DNA of 32,842 bases, from positions 1-32,842 of the forward strand of contig JAJFLJ010000270.1 in the NCBI GenBank assembly GCA_021772755.1. Reading direction: 5' to 3'. This document shows positions 15,261 to 22,256 of the stretch, in pieces. Under the pieces are notes generated by a model. The model was given only the letters and a program-made list of their open reading frames with translations. It had not been told where the DNA came from and did not search any database. The translations under genes and the position numbers were made by a program. Position 1 is the stretch's first letter. Each line of letters begins with the position of its first letter. The DNA is from Candidatus Sumerlaeota bacterium (GTDB taxonomy: Bacteria > Sumerlaeota > Sumerlaeia > SLMS01 > JAHLLQ01).

Positions 15261-16217
15261 CTATCGGCTGCCGCGGGGATCGAACGCGTCCCGCAGTCCG
15301 TCGCCGAACAGATTGAACGCCAGCATCGTCACGCTGATGGCGATGGACGGAAAGATCAGCAGGTGCGGCGAGGAGTTCATGCTCTGGACCGCATCCGAGG
15401 CCAGAGAGCCCCAGGAGGCGAGGGGCGGCGAGATGCCCAGCCCGATGAAGGCCAGAAACGCCTCGACGAAGATCGCCTCCGGAATCGCCAGCGTCGCCGC
15501 CACCAGCAATGGCGCCATGCAGTTGGGCAGCACGTGGCGGATCAGAATGCGGGCCTGGGACGTCCCGAGCGACTCGCACGCCGCCACGTAGTCCTTCTTC
15601 GACTGGTTGATGACCTCGCTGCGGGCCAGCCGCGCCATCGTCAGCCAGTTCGAAAGCCCCAGCGCGAGATACACGCTGATCAGGTCCGGCGTGAGGAGAA
15701 TCGGCAGTTCCACGTCCGGCGGAACCCTCGCATCGATCAGCGGTTTGACGAAGACCTGGAGCAGGATCACGATCAGCAGCAGAGGAATGCTGTAGAGCGC
15801 GTCCACGATCCGCATGAGAACGGTGTCCACCTTGCCGCCGACCCAGCCGGCGATGGTTCCGATTCCCACGCCGATCATCAGATTGATGGCCATGGAAACG
15901 AAACCGACGGCCAGACTGATGCGGGCGCCCAGCATGAGGCGGGAAAGGAGGTCCCGGCCCAGGAAGTCGGTCCCCGCCGGATGAGCCAGAGAGGGAAGCT
16001 CCGGCATCCCCATCAGCGCCTCGTCGGAAGCGGTCGGGTCGATGCCCTGGATCATCGGGCCGAATATCGCCGTTCCCAGGATGAGGAGGATCACCAACAG
16101 CGAAACGACGGAAACGCCGCTGCGGCTGAAGCGGGCCAGCGCCGGGTAGCGCTTTCGCCATGTTTCCGGGGGCAGCGGGGCAGTGACAGTTTCTGCCGAC
16201 AGGGCGGTTGAGCTCAC
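15261..16217 (-). CDS. DppC/OppC-type ABC transporter permease
   Basis: A 318-residue inner-membrane permease of the dipeptide/oligopeptide/nickel type. The N-terminal OppC-like segment has a first membrane helix (GVSVVSLLVILLILGTAIFGPMI) and the conserved AHPAGTDFLGRDLLSRLMLGARISLAVG. About five more hydrophobic helices follow. The EAA loop that docks on the ATPase reads VAACESLGTSQARILIRHVLPN. The start is GTG 16217, with only a weak ribosome site. No partner permease (OppB), ATPases or binding protein are encoded nearby, so it is an orphan or works with subunits encoded elsewhere. Its stop lies 24 nt before the PAD start, so the two are very likely one operon. Substrate is unknown; peptides are the family default. 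Confidence 0.9.
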   Translation of the reverse strand: MSSTALSAETVTAPLPPETWRKRYPALARFSRSGVSVVSLLVILLILGTAIFGPMIQGIDPTASDEALMGMPELPSLAHPAGTDFLGRDLLSRLMLGARISLAVGFVSMAINLMIGVGIGTIAGWVGGKVDTVLMRIVDALYSIPLLLIVILLQVFVKPLIDARVPPDVELPILLTPDLISVYLALGLSNWLTMARLARSEVINQSKKDYVAACESLGTSQARILIRHVLPNCMAPLLVAATLAIPEAIFVEAFLAFIGLGISPPLASWGSLASDAVQSMNSSPHLLIFPSIAISVTMLAFNLFGDGLRDAFDPRGSR

Positions 16218-16237
16218 GAATCGAATCCGTTCGGAAC

Positions 16238-16291
16238 CTGAATGGGCTCAGTAGCGCGGCTTGGGGCCAGGGGAGTCAAGCGGCGCCTGGC
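16238..16291 (-). promoter_or_regulatory. Possible sigma-70 promoter for permease-PAD operon
   Basis: On the minus strand the sequence reads GCTTGACT-CCCCTGGCCCCAAGCCGC-GCTACT, that is a TTGACT -35-like hexamer, about 18 bp of spacer, and a weak GCTACT -10 (3 of 6). It lies some 30 nt upstream of the GTG start, at a suitable distance. The -35 is good and the -10 is poor, so this is a tentative call. Confidence 0.3.
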
Positions 16292-16411
16292 TCTTGGAGA
16301 CGCCGAAAAGAGCAACAAGTTGCATGTCGATCAGGCCGCCGACGGCTCCGGAGCGAAAAAGGGTTGCCACTGAGCCTCGAAAGACTTCTCAGGAAGGGTC
16401 TCTGCCAGCGG

Positions 16412-16435
16412 AATCGGGAATTCTCCCGATTTTTT
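16412..16435 (+). terminator. Orphan intrinsic terminator (plus strand)
   Basis: AATCGGGA (16412-16419) pairs perfectly with TCCCGATT (16424-16431) around a 4-nt loop, and T's run to 16435. It points in the plus direction. No plus-strand gene lies upstream until the PAD/permease genes, which are on the other strand, so it would end either a small non-coding transcript or a prematurely stopped pilM leader. Confidence 0.7.
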
Positions 16436-16719
16436 CACAGCTCTGAAATTGGCCGATTTTCCTTGCGGCGGCCCCGGCGAATCCCCGAAGTGCTGTAGCA
16501 GATTGACCGAAACCACGTAACGAACGAGCGTCGTCCGGCAGGCTTGAGCAGACCACCCCAACTCTTGAGTGGAGGTGCCCTGTCAGAGCATTCGAAGGCC
16601 TCCACCCAAGACAGTCGCATGACTGGCTCCGGGGCTAGTGGTAGCGGGAAACGCCGCCTGGTCAATTCGGCCTCCCCGTCAAAACGCCGGAAGACGAGAC
16701 TTCACGAGAAGGCTGAGCC

Positions 16720-17859
16720 ATGTTCGGTTCAAAAGCGGTTGTCGGCCTCGACATCGGGACAGACAAAGTCAAGGCCGTCCAGCTACGCAAGAAGGGCGGC
16801 TCCTACGAACTCGAAAAATTCGGAGTCGCCGACATCCACCCCGGCGGCGAGCGCCAGGCAACGGGTTCGGAGCTCCAGCGGCTCAAGGTCTCGGCAGTCC
16901 GCCGGGCCATCGAGCAGGGGCGGATCACGGCGAAGTACGCGGTCTCCGCGGTCAGTGGCGAGTCCATCATCGTCCGCTATATCCAGCTGCCCCAGATGCC
17001 CGAGGCGGAGTTGAAGAACGCTCTGCGCTGGGAGGCGGAAGAGTACATTCCGTTCAGTATCGACGAGGTGAATCTGGACTCCGTCGTTCTGGGAAGGACC
17101 AACGACAACAAGGTCGATGTCCTCCTGGTCTGCGCGAAGAAGGATCTCGTCAACGACCACCTGGAGATCATCCGCGCGGTCGGGCTGACCCCTCTCCTGG
17201 TGGACGTGGATTCCTTCGCGTTCCTCAATTGCTACGAGGCGACCTACCACCCGGGTCCCGGCGACTGCGTCGCGCTCGTCAACATCGGGGCGGGAATCAC
17301 GAACATCAACATCTACGTCGGCGGCACGTCGCGCTTCGCGCGCGACATCAGCATCGCCGGCGACGCGATGTCCACGGCCATCGCCCAGAAGACCCAGCAG
17401 CCGTTCGCCAAGGCGGAGCTGGCCAAGCACGCCATGGCGGCGCCGGTGGCGGAGAGCGGCGACGGAACCGAGGAGGAGGAATCCTCCCTCATCAGTTCCA
17501 TCCGCGGCACCGTCGAGCGCATGACCGGTTCTGACTTCGCCGAGGATTCCGGCGACGCCGGTGCCCAGAAGGCCGTCCGCAACGTGCTCTCCAATCTCGT
17601 CGGCGAGGTTCGCCGCTCGATTCAGTTCTTCGAGAACCAGAGCGGCGGCGCCACGGTCCAGCGGGTCTATCTCGGTGGCGGCACCTCCCGCATGAACAAG
17701 CTGCCCGAGTGGCTTTCCTCCGAGCTGGAGCTTCCCGTCGAACTGCTCGACCCCCTCCGCGGTTTCTCGGTGGGCGCCGGCGTCGACCAGGGGTTGCTGG
17801 GTTCGGCCCGCGAGCACCTCGGTGTCGGCATCGGACTTTCCCTGAGAAAGGCGGGATGA
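16720..17859 (+). CDS. pilM: Type IV pilus assembly protein PilM
   Basis: PilM is an actin-like cytoplasmic ATP-binding protein that binds the N-terminal tail of PilN and links the pilus motor to the inner-membrane alignment complex. The 379 residues show the actin-fold phosphate-1 loop VGLDIGTDKVKAVQL (near residue 7), LRWEAEEYIPFSIDEV, the phosphate-2 loop ALVNIGAGITNINIYVGG (about residue 186) and the adenosine motif VYLGGGTSRMNKLPEWL (about residue 317). An acidic segment of roughly 50 residues (SGDGTEEEESSLISSIRG...DSGDAGAQ) interrupts the fold at about 245-285 and looks longer than in the usual protein. ATG 16720 follows AGAAGG. First gene of pilMNOPQ, 7 nt before pilN. Confidence 0.96.
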   Translation: MFGSKAVVGLDIGTDKVKAVQLRKKGGSYELEKFGVADIHPGGERQATGSELQRLKVSAVRRAIEQGRITAKYAVSAVSGESIIVRYIQLPQMPEAELKNALRWEAEEYIPFSIDEVNLDSVVLGRTNDNKVDVLLVCAKKDLVNDHLEIIRAVGLTPLLVDVDSFAFLNCYEATYHPGPGDCVALVNIGAGITNINIYVGGTSRFARDISIAGDAMSTAIAQKTQQPFAKAELAKHAMAAPVAESGDGTEEEESSLISSIRGTVERMTGSDFAEDSGDAGAQKAVRNVLSNLVGEVRRSIQFFENQSGGATVQRVYLGGGTSRMNKLPEWLSSELELPVELLDPLRGFSVGAGVDQGLLGSAREHLGVGIGLSLRKAG

Positions 17860-17866
17860 CCCTCAC

Positions 17867-18631
17867 ATGATCGAGATCAATCTCCTCCCACAGGAAACTT
17901 CTGCACGCGCGACGACCGTTCGCACGTCCTCCGAAAGCCAGGGGACGCTGGTCGTCACGGCGGCTCTCGTCGCCGCGTACGCCGCGGTCTTCGTGGTCGC
18001 GTTCCTGATCCACAGCCATCAGAGAGCGGTCCTGCAGGAAGAAGAAGACCTGAAGGCCGAAAGCAAGAAGCTGGCGGCGGAAATCCGCGAGATCGAGGAC
18101 GAATACCGGGAACTCGTCGAGGCCCTGGCGGTGGCGAAGAACCAGATCGCCCTGCTCGAAGCCCTCGACCCCGAAGAGCGCCTTTTCTGGGCCGAAAAGC
18201 TCAATATCCTTCCCCTGCTGATCGACGACGGCGTCTACCTGACGGCCCTGGAGGTCAGCGAGAACGTGCGCGAGGTCGAGACCAAGGCGTCCCGCGAGGC
18301 GCGCGCCGAGTGGTCCAAGAACAAGAAGTCCGGCCCCGAGCCGCCCCGCCTGACCCAGCCCGTCATCACGCAGACGCTGCTGGTCAAGGGCGTCTCCTAC
18401 GTTCCGGACGGCACGAGCGACGAACAGCTCGCCCAGATCGTGACCTTCATCAACACGCTCCGCAACGAGAAGGCGGAAGTCCCCTTCTCCGGCGAGCAGG
18501 TCAGCTTCATGGACCACTTCAAGCCCGTGATTCCCTTTCGCGACGTTCGCGGGAGCAACGTGCAGGACCGCAACGTGACCGAATTCACGCTGACCCTGGT
18601 GAGCAATCCCGTGGGCGGCACCGAAGAATGA
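17867..18631 (+). CDS. pilN: Type IV pilus assembly protein PilN
   Basis: PilN is a bitopic inner-membrane protein that forms a heterodimer with PilO and recruits PilM. The first residues MIEINLLPQE match the conserved cytoplasmic PilM-binding motif (INLLP). A single membrane helix follows (GTLVVTAALVAAYAAVFVVAFLI, about 27-48), then a coiled coil (LQEEEDLKAESKKLAAEIREIEDEYRELVEAL), then a periplasmic ferredoxin-like domain. The periplasmic part includes a charged, Pro-containing insert (TKASREARAEWSKNKKSGPEPP) that makes the protein, at 254 residues, longer than the typical 180-210. The stop lies 31 nt before pilO. Confidence 0.94.
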   Translation: MIEINLLPQETSARATTVRTSSESQGTLVVTAALVAAYAAVFVVAFLIHSHQRAVLQEEEDLKAESKKLAAEIREIEDEYRELVEALAVAKNQIALLEALDPEERLFWAEKLNILPLLIDDGVYLTALEVSENVREVETKASREARAEWSKNKKSGPEPPRLTQPVITQTLLVKGVSYVPDGTSDEQLAQIVTFINTLRNEKAEVPFSGEQVSFMDHFKPVIPFRDVRGSNVQDRNVTEFTLTLVSNPVGGTEE

Positions 18632-18662
18632 CGACGCGACATGTCCCGGAGGTCGTGACAAT

Positions 18663-19217
18663 ATGAACGAGAAGCAAAAACAGGCGCTGACGGTGGGGTT
18701 GATCTTCTCCGTCCTTCTTGCCTTCATCGTCGGATACTGGTATTTCATGAACGTGCGCGACACGGTCGAGAAGTCCCGCGCGGAGCAGACGAAGATCGCC
18801 GCCGAGATCAAGAGCCAGAAGGCCCGTCTCAACGAGATCGAGGTGTTCATGGCCAACAAGGACGAGCTCGAGGAGATGCTGCTCCGCGTCGAGAAGGCGA
18901 AGCACCGCCTCCCCGACGACCCCGAAGCCATCGAGTTCCTGGCGATCCTGACCGACAGCCTCAACAAGACCGGCGTGAGCGTCATCGAGGTCTCCCCCCG
19001 CAACCATATTCCCCGCGCCCTATACGTCGAAATCCCCTACTTCATCAAGGGATCGGCGCGGTACCACGAGTTCGGCCAGCTGCTCAACCTGATCGAGTGC
19101 AACCCCGAGCGGTTCATGCGCGTCAGCACGTTCAAGATGTTCAAGAACGACAAGCGCCCCAGCATCCACCCGATCGAGGTCCAGATCGCCACCTTCATGT
19201 TCAAGGAAAGCATCTGA
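18663..19217 (+). CDS. pilO: Type IV pilus assembly protein PilO
   Basis: PilO pairs with PilN in the periplasm and the complex holds PilP and the secretin in register with the platform. The 184 residues show a short cytoplasmic tail (MNEKQKQ), one membrane helix (ALTVGLIFSVLLAFIVGYWYFM, about 8-29), a coiled coil (VEKSRAEQTKIAAEIKSQKARLNEIEVFMANKDELEEML) and a compact domain (PDDPEAIEFLAILTDSLNKTGVSV...YHEFGQLLNLIECNPERFMRV). ATG 18663 has a clear GGAGG 10 nt upstream. Confidence 0.94.
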   Translation: MNEKQKQALTVGLIFSVLLAFIVGYWYFMNVRDTVEKSRAEQTKIAAEIKSQKARLNEIEVFMANKDELEEMLLRVEKAKHRLPDDPEAIEFLAILTDSLNKTGVSVIEVSPRNHIPRALYVEIPYFIKGSARYHEFGQLLNLIECNPERFMRVSTFKMFKNDKRPSIHPIEVQIATFMFKESI

Positions 19218-19272
19218 GGCGCCGGACGATCCGGCCAGTGAACGACCGACACTCTCAAAGGAAACCGCCCTC

Positions 19273-20022
19273 ATGAAGAAAATCGCCCTCCTCTCCGCAC
19301 TGGCTGCCGCGATGCTCGCGGCGCCGGACGCGTCGGCACAGGATGCGGAGGCGGAAATCGAGGCATCCGTTCCGGAGCTCGAGGCGCTCATCTCGCTTCC
19401 CCAGCAGGCCAGGCTCGCCCGCGAGGCCGACGAGGACCTCGCCAGCCCCCGCAACCTGTTCGAAAGCGAGGCCGTACGCCGCGCACTCCTCGGGGACGAT
19501 CCCAAGTTCATCTACATCCCCGAAGGCACCGACCCCATGATCATCCCGTGGGTTCGCGCCACCATCGTGGCGGCGGAACTCTACGCCGATGCCGAGAAGA
19601 TCTTCCTGGAGGCCGCGTCGCGCGGCGACCAGGAAGCCGCCAAGCGCGCTCTGCCGAAGCTCGAGGGAATCCGCGACAACTACGCGGAAGCCGCCGACGC
19701 CGGCAAGGCCCAGGCGCTGCTGGCCCGTGTCGAGGAGTTCCTCGACCGAGATCCCAGCGACAAGAACCAGACCGTGGTCGAGGTCCCTGTAGCACCCATC
19801 GGAACCGGCGAACTGCCCCAGTGGATCACCACCAACACGACGGGGATTCTGCTGGATCTGGACACACCGACCGAGTCTCTCATCGTCGTCGGCGACTATC
19901 TCCTCTCCCAGGGAGACATCGTTGCCCGCTATCCCGACGTGAGCGTGAAGGAAATCCGCGACCAGCAGGTCGTCTTCGAGTACCAGGGACGGGACTACAT
20001 CGTCCAGGTCAAAACCCAATAA
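19273..20022 (+). CDS. pilP: PilP-like periplasmic pilus protein
   Basis: Position between pilO and pilQ and the C-terminal 45 residues (VVGDYLLSQGDIVARYPDVSVKEIRDQQVVFEYQGRDYIVQVK) indicate a PilP/GspC-type small beta domain that would contact the secretin and the PilNO complex. The 249-residue product has a cleavable signal peptide (MKKIALLSALAAAMLAAPDASA) but no lipobox cysteine, unlike typical PilP lipoproteins. The middle (about 75-160; WVRATIVAAELYADAEKIFLEAASRGDQEAAKRALPKLEGI) is a helical, Ala/Glu-rich region unlike standard PilP and could be TPR-like. AAAGGAAA precedes the ATG. The assignment rests mainly on gene order and the C-terminus. Confidence 0.75.
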   Translation: MKKIALLSALAAAMLAAPDASAQDAEAEIEASVPELEALISLPQQARLAREADEDLASPRNLFESEAVRRALLGDDPKFIYIPEGTDPMIIPWVRATIVAAELYADAEKIFLEAASRGDQEAAKRALPKLEGIRDNYAEAADAGKAQALLARVEEFLDRDPSDKNQTVVEVPVAPIGTGELPQWITTNTTGILLDLDTPTESLIVVGDYLLSQGDIVARYPDVSVKEIRDQQVVFEYQGRDYIVQVKTQ

Positions 20023-20088
20023 CCGACACCAGGGGCGCAACCACCCATGAGCAGACATACCATGGAAAAGACTTCCAAAGGAGCCGAC

Positions 20089-22041
20089 ATGCCTCTCCGA
20101 TCTCTGATCACTTCCGGGGCCCTCGCGGCCGCCGGACTCCTGCTGACGACCGCAGGAATGGCGGATACGACAATCGAAACATGGGGAATGGAGCGCACCG
20201 CCGGCCAGGAACGCGTACGGCTCCAGTGGAGCGAACCCTGCGCGGCTGAAATCGCGGAGTTCCCCTCCGCCCGCCAGGTCGTCGTCCGGCTGCCGGGCGC
20301 CACTCTGCGCGACGCCGAGCTCGCGAGCCGTACCCTGCGGGGCAGCGACCTCGTCGAGTCCGCCCGCCTGCAGCCCGTGACCCTCGCGGACGGCCAGGAA
20401 GGCGTGCAGATGACGCTGAACCTGCGGTCGTGGTCGGAGGCGTCCCTGATGACGTCGCCGAAGACGCTCACGGTCAGCATCGACGCCCCCGCCGCTGCGG
20501 CACCCGTCGGCGACAAGGTCATCACGCTGGGCAACGGCGACATCGACGAGATGCTCGACCGCTTCGGTTCCGCCGACGCCCCCGCCACCGGCGCCGGCCA
20601 GTCGGCCTCCGACGACGCGTTCTCCTCCTTCTACATCCCGCCCGACCTTTCCGTCGAGCAGAAGGCCGCCCAGATGGCCGGCGGCGACATCGGCTTCCAG
20701 AACACGGTCGATCTCTTCAACCGCACGGTGAACCTGGACTACAAGGACGCCGAGCTGGAGAACGTGCTCCGCTCGATCGCCGCGAAGCTCAAGCTCAACA
20801 TCGTCATGATGCCCGGCGACGTCGGCGGTCGCGTGACCGTCAGCCTCTCCAACGTCCGCATGGGCGACGCGTTCGACGCGATGCTCCGCGCCAACGACCT
20901 GGCGTACAAGATCGAGAAGGGCGGCATCGTCCGCATCGTCGACCGCAAGCTGGTCCAGCCCTCCGAGATCGAGACGGTCACCCACTCGATTCCGCTGAAC
21001 TGGATCGATGCCGGAAGACTGGTGGGCATTCTCAGCCCGTTCCTCAGCGGGGAGGGCGTGATCAACTCGCACCAGCAGACCAACACGCTGATCGTCTCCG
21101 ACGTGCCCGAGAAGGTGGAGATCGTCCAGGGTCTGATCACCCGTCTCGATCTTCCCGAGAAGCAGGTGCGCATGGAGGTCCGCCTCGTCGATATGACGGA
21201 GCGCGCCTTCCGCGGCCTGGGACTCGAAACGTCCATCACGAGCGAGGCGACCCTCTCCACGCTTCCCGTCGAAGGTGGCGTGGTCGGGGACGAGCTCCAG
21301 CTGATTCCCAAGTACATCTCCGGCATCGGCGGTTCGAAGGATTCCGGCGACGGTCTGGACTTCACGGCCAACAACACGTTCAGCATGTTCGGCGACGAGT
21401 ACAGCCTGAGCACGCGCCTGACGGCCCTGGAGCAGCACAGCGAGGCCATCATTCTCGCCAACCCGACGATCGTGACCCTCAACAACGTACCGGCCCAGAT
21501 CGAAGTGAAGCGCCAGATTCCCTACCTGGACGCCACCAACACCACGCAGGGCTCCGTTTCGACGGTCCGCTTCCAGGACGTCGGCATCAAGATCGATATC
21601 ACGCCGAAGATCACCAATCACGGCTACGTCATCAAGGACATCTCCACCGAGCAGAAGATCCAGGTGGGTTCGACCTTCGGCACGCCGATCATCGACGAGC
21701 GTCTCGCCACGACGACGATCATCGCCAAGGACGAGCAGACGGTCGTCATCGGCGGTCTTCGCCAGTTCGACACGCAGAACTCCGAGGACGGCGTCCCGTG
21801 GTTCATGCGCGTCCCGGTCTTCGGCCAGCTCTTCAAGACCTCCGAGGACAGCCAGTCCAAGCTGGAGCTCGCGCTCTTCGTGACGCCGCACATCGTCAAG
21901 GACCCCGAGCCCAACTCCTACGACATGGCGCTCTACGAGAAGATCGACTACAACTGGGACCTGCCCGACTACTACTTCGACCAGGTTCGCACGCGCAAGG
22001 CGCCGAACGAAACGATCGATCCCCGGGCCAAGACCCCCTGA
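20089..22041 (+). CDS. pilQ: Type IV pilus secretin PilQ
   Basis: PilQ forms the outer-membrane channel through which the pilus passes. The track starts at 20047, but ATG 20089 has a perfect AAAGGAG 5 nt upstream and yields a proper signal peptide (MPLRSLITSGALAAAGLLLTTAGMA), so the 650-residue form is preferred. In order: an AMIN-like peptidoglycan-binding domain (about 20-125), an STN domain (about 217-285, NLDYKDAELENVLRSIAAKLKLNIV), a secretin N domain (about 299-364, INSHQQTNTLIVSDVPEKVEIVQGLITRLD) and the secretin core (about 440-605). The core shows LANPTIVTLNN, DVGIKIDITPKI, VPWFMRVPVFGQLFK and LELALFVTPHIV. It ends the pil operon and is followed by a terminator. Confidence 0.97.
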   Translation: MPLRSLITSGALAAAGLLLTTAGMADTTIETWGMERTAGQERVRLQWSEPCAAEIAEFPSARQVVVRLPGATLRDAELASRTLRGSDLVESARLQPVTLADGQEGVQMTLNLRSWSEASLMTSPKTLTVSIDAPAAAAPVGDKVITLGNGDIDEMLDRFGSADAPATGAGQSASDDAFSSFYIPPDLSVEQKAAQMAGGDIGFQNTVDLFNRTVNLDYKDAELENVLRSIAAKLKLNIVMMPGDVGGRVTVSLSNVRMGDAFDAMLRANDLAYKIEKGGIVRIVDRKLVQPSEIETVTHSIPLNWIDAGRLVGILSPFLSGEGVINSHQQTNTLIVSDVPEKVEIVQGLITRLDLPEKQVRMEVRLVDMTERAFRGLGLETSITSEATLSTLPVEGGVVGDELQLIPKYISGIGGSKDSGDGLDFTANNTFSMFGDEYSLSTRLTALEQHSEAIILANPTIVTLNNVPAQIEVKRQIPYLDATNTTQGSVSTVRFQDVGIKIDITPKITNHGYVIKDISTEQKIQVGSTFGTPIIDERLATTTIIAKDEQTVVIGGLRQFDTQNSEDGVPWFMRVPVFGQLFKTSEDSQSKLELALFVTPHIVKDPEPNSYDMALYEKIDYNWDLPDYYFDQVRTRKAPNETIDPRAKTP

Positions 22042-22068
22042 GTCCCCCCGACAGCCCGATCGCTCTTC

Positions 22069-22096
22069 CGGCCGCCCCTTTCGGGGCGGCCGTTTT
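22069..22096 (+). terminator. Rho-independent terminator after pilQ
   Basis: CGGCCGCCCC (22069-22078) pairs with GGGGCGGCCG (22083-22092) around TTTC, followed by TTTTCTTT. It is a clear intrinsic terminator for the pil operon, 27 nt past the pilQ stop. Confidence 0.9.
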
Positions 22097-22256
22097 CTTT
22101 GTGCCGATAAAGCATTTACCCCTTCGGTTTGCGGCGCATCGGTGCCTCCCGCCCTCCGCACCCCGCGCCTTTTCCGTTGCGGGTGGGGGCCACGGATTTG
22201 CCCTTTCTTGACACTCGAATCGCGGCCAAAACCCGCCCGTCAGGACGACTTCGCCC
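22097..22256 (+). promoter_or_regulatory. glgP upstream region with TTGACA
   Basis: A 160-nt gene-free stretch. A perfect TTGACA lies at 22208-22213 (CTTTCTTGACACTCG), 44 nt before the phosphorylase start, but the -10 window after it (CAAAACCCGCC) is poor. No ribosome site of consensus strength precedes the ATG (CAGGACGACTTCGCCC has AGGAC at about 15 nt). This is probably the glgP promoter region, with uncertain elements. Confidence 0.35.

Larger units (their letters stand above)
16218..16719. other. Non-coding divergent region between permease-PAD and pil operons
   Basis: About 500 nt with no supported gene; the short ORFs here (96, 76, 76 and 61 residues) have no recognisable features. It must hold the promoters of two divergent operons. 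On the plus strand a TTGACC hexamer (16503-16508) lacks a matching -10. An isolated plus-strand intrinsic terminator is present at 16412-16435 and is listed separately. A short inverted repeat GCAAC-AA-GTTGC occurs near 16310. I found no sequence resembling the c-di-GMP (GEMM) riboswitch that sometimes precedes pilus genes. Confidence 0.5.

Noticed and set aside
13611-16211. 866-residue plus-strand ORF antisense to PAD and the permease
   Set aside because: His/Arg/Val-rich translation typical of an antisense frame. The minus strand has two clear genes with ribosome sites and family motifs.
16448-16475. Possible sigma-54 promoter upstream of pilM (TTGGCCGATTTTCCTTGCGG)
   Set aside because: Spacing is GG-N12-GC instead of the required GG-N10-GC.
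16436-16719. c-di-GMP (GEMM) riboswitch before pilM
   Set aside because: I looked because pilus genes often carry one. The conserved CACGCACAGGGCAAACC-type core was not found.
19255-22161. 968-residue minus-strand ORF across pilP-pilQ
   Set aside because: Antisense shadow of pilP and pilQ with biased composition and no recognisable fold.
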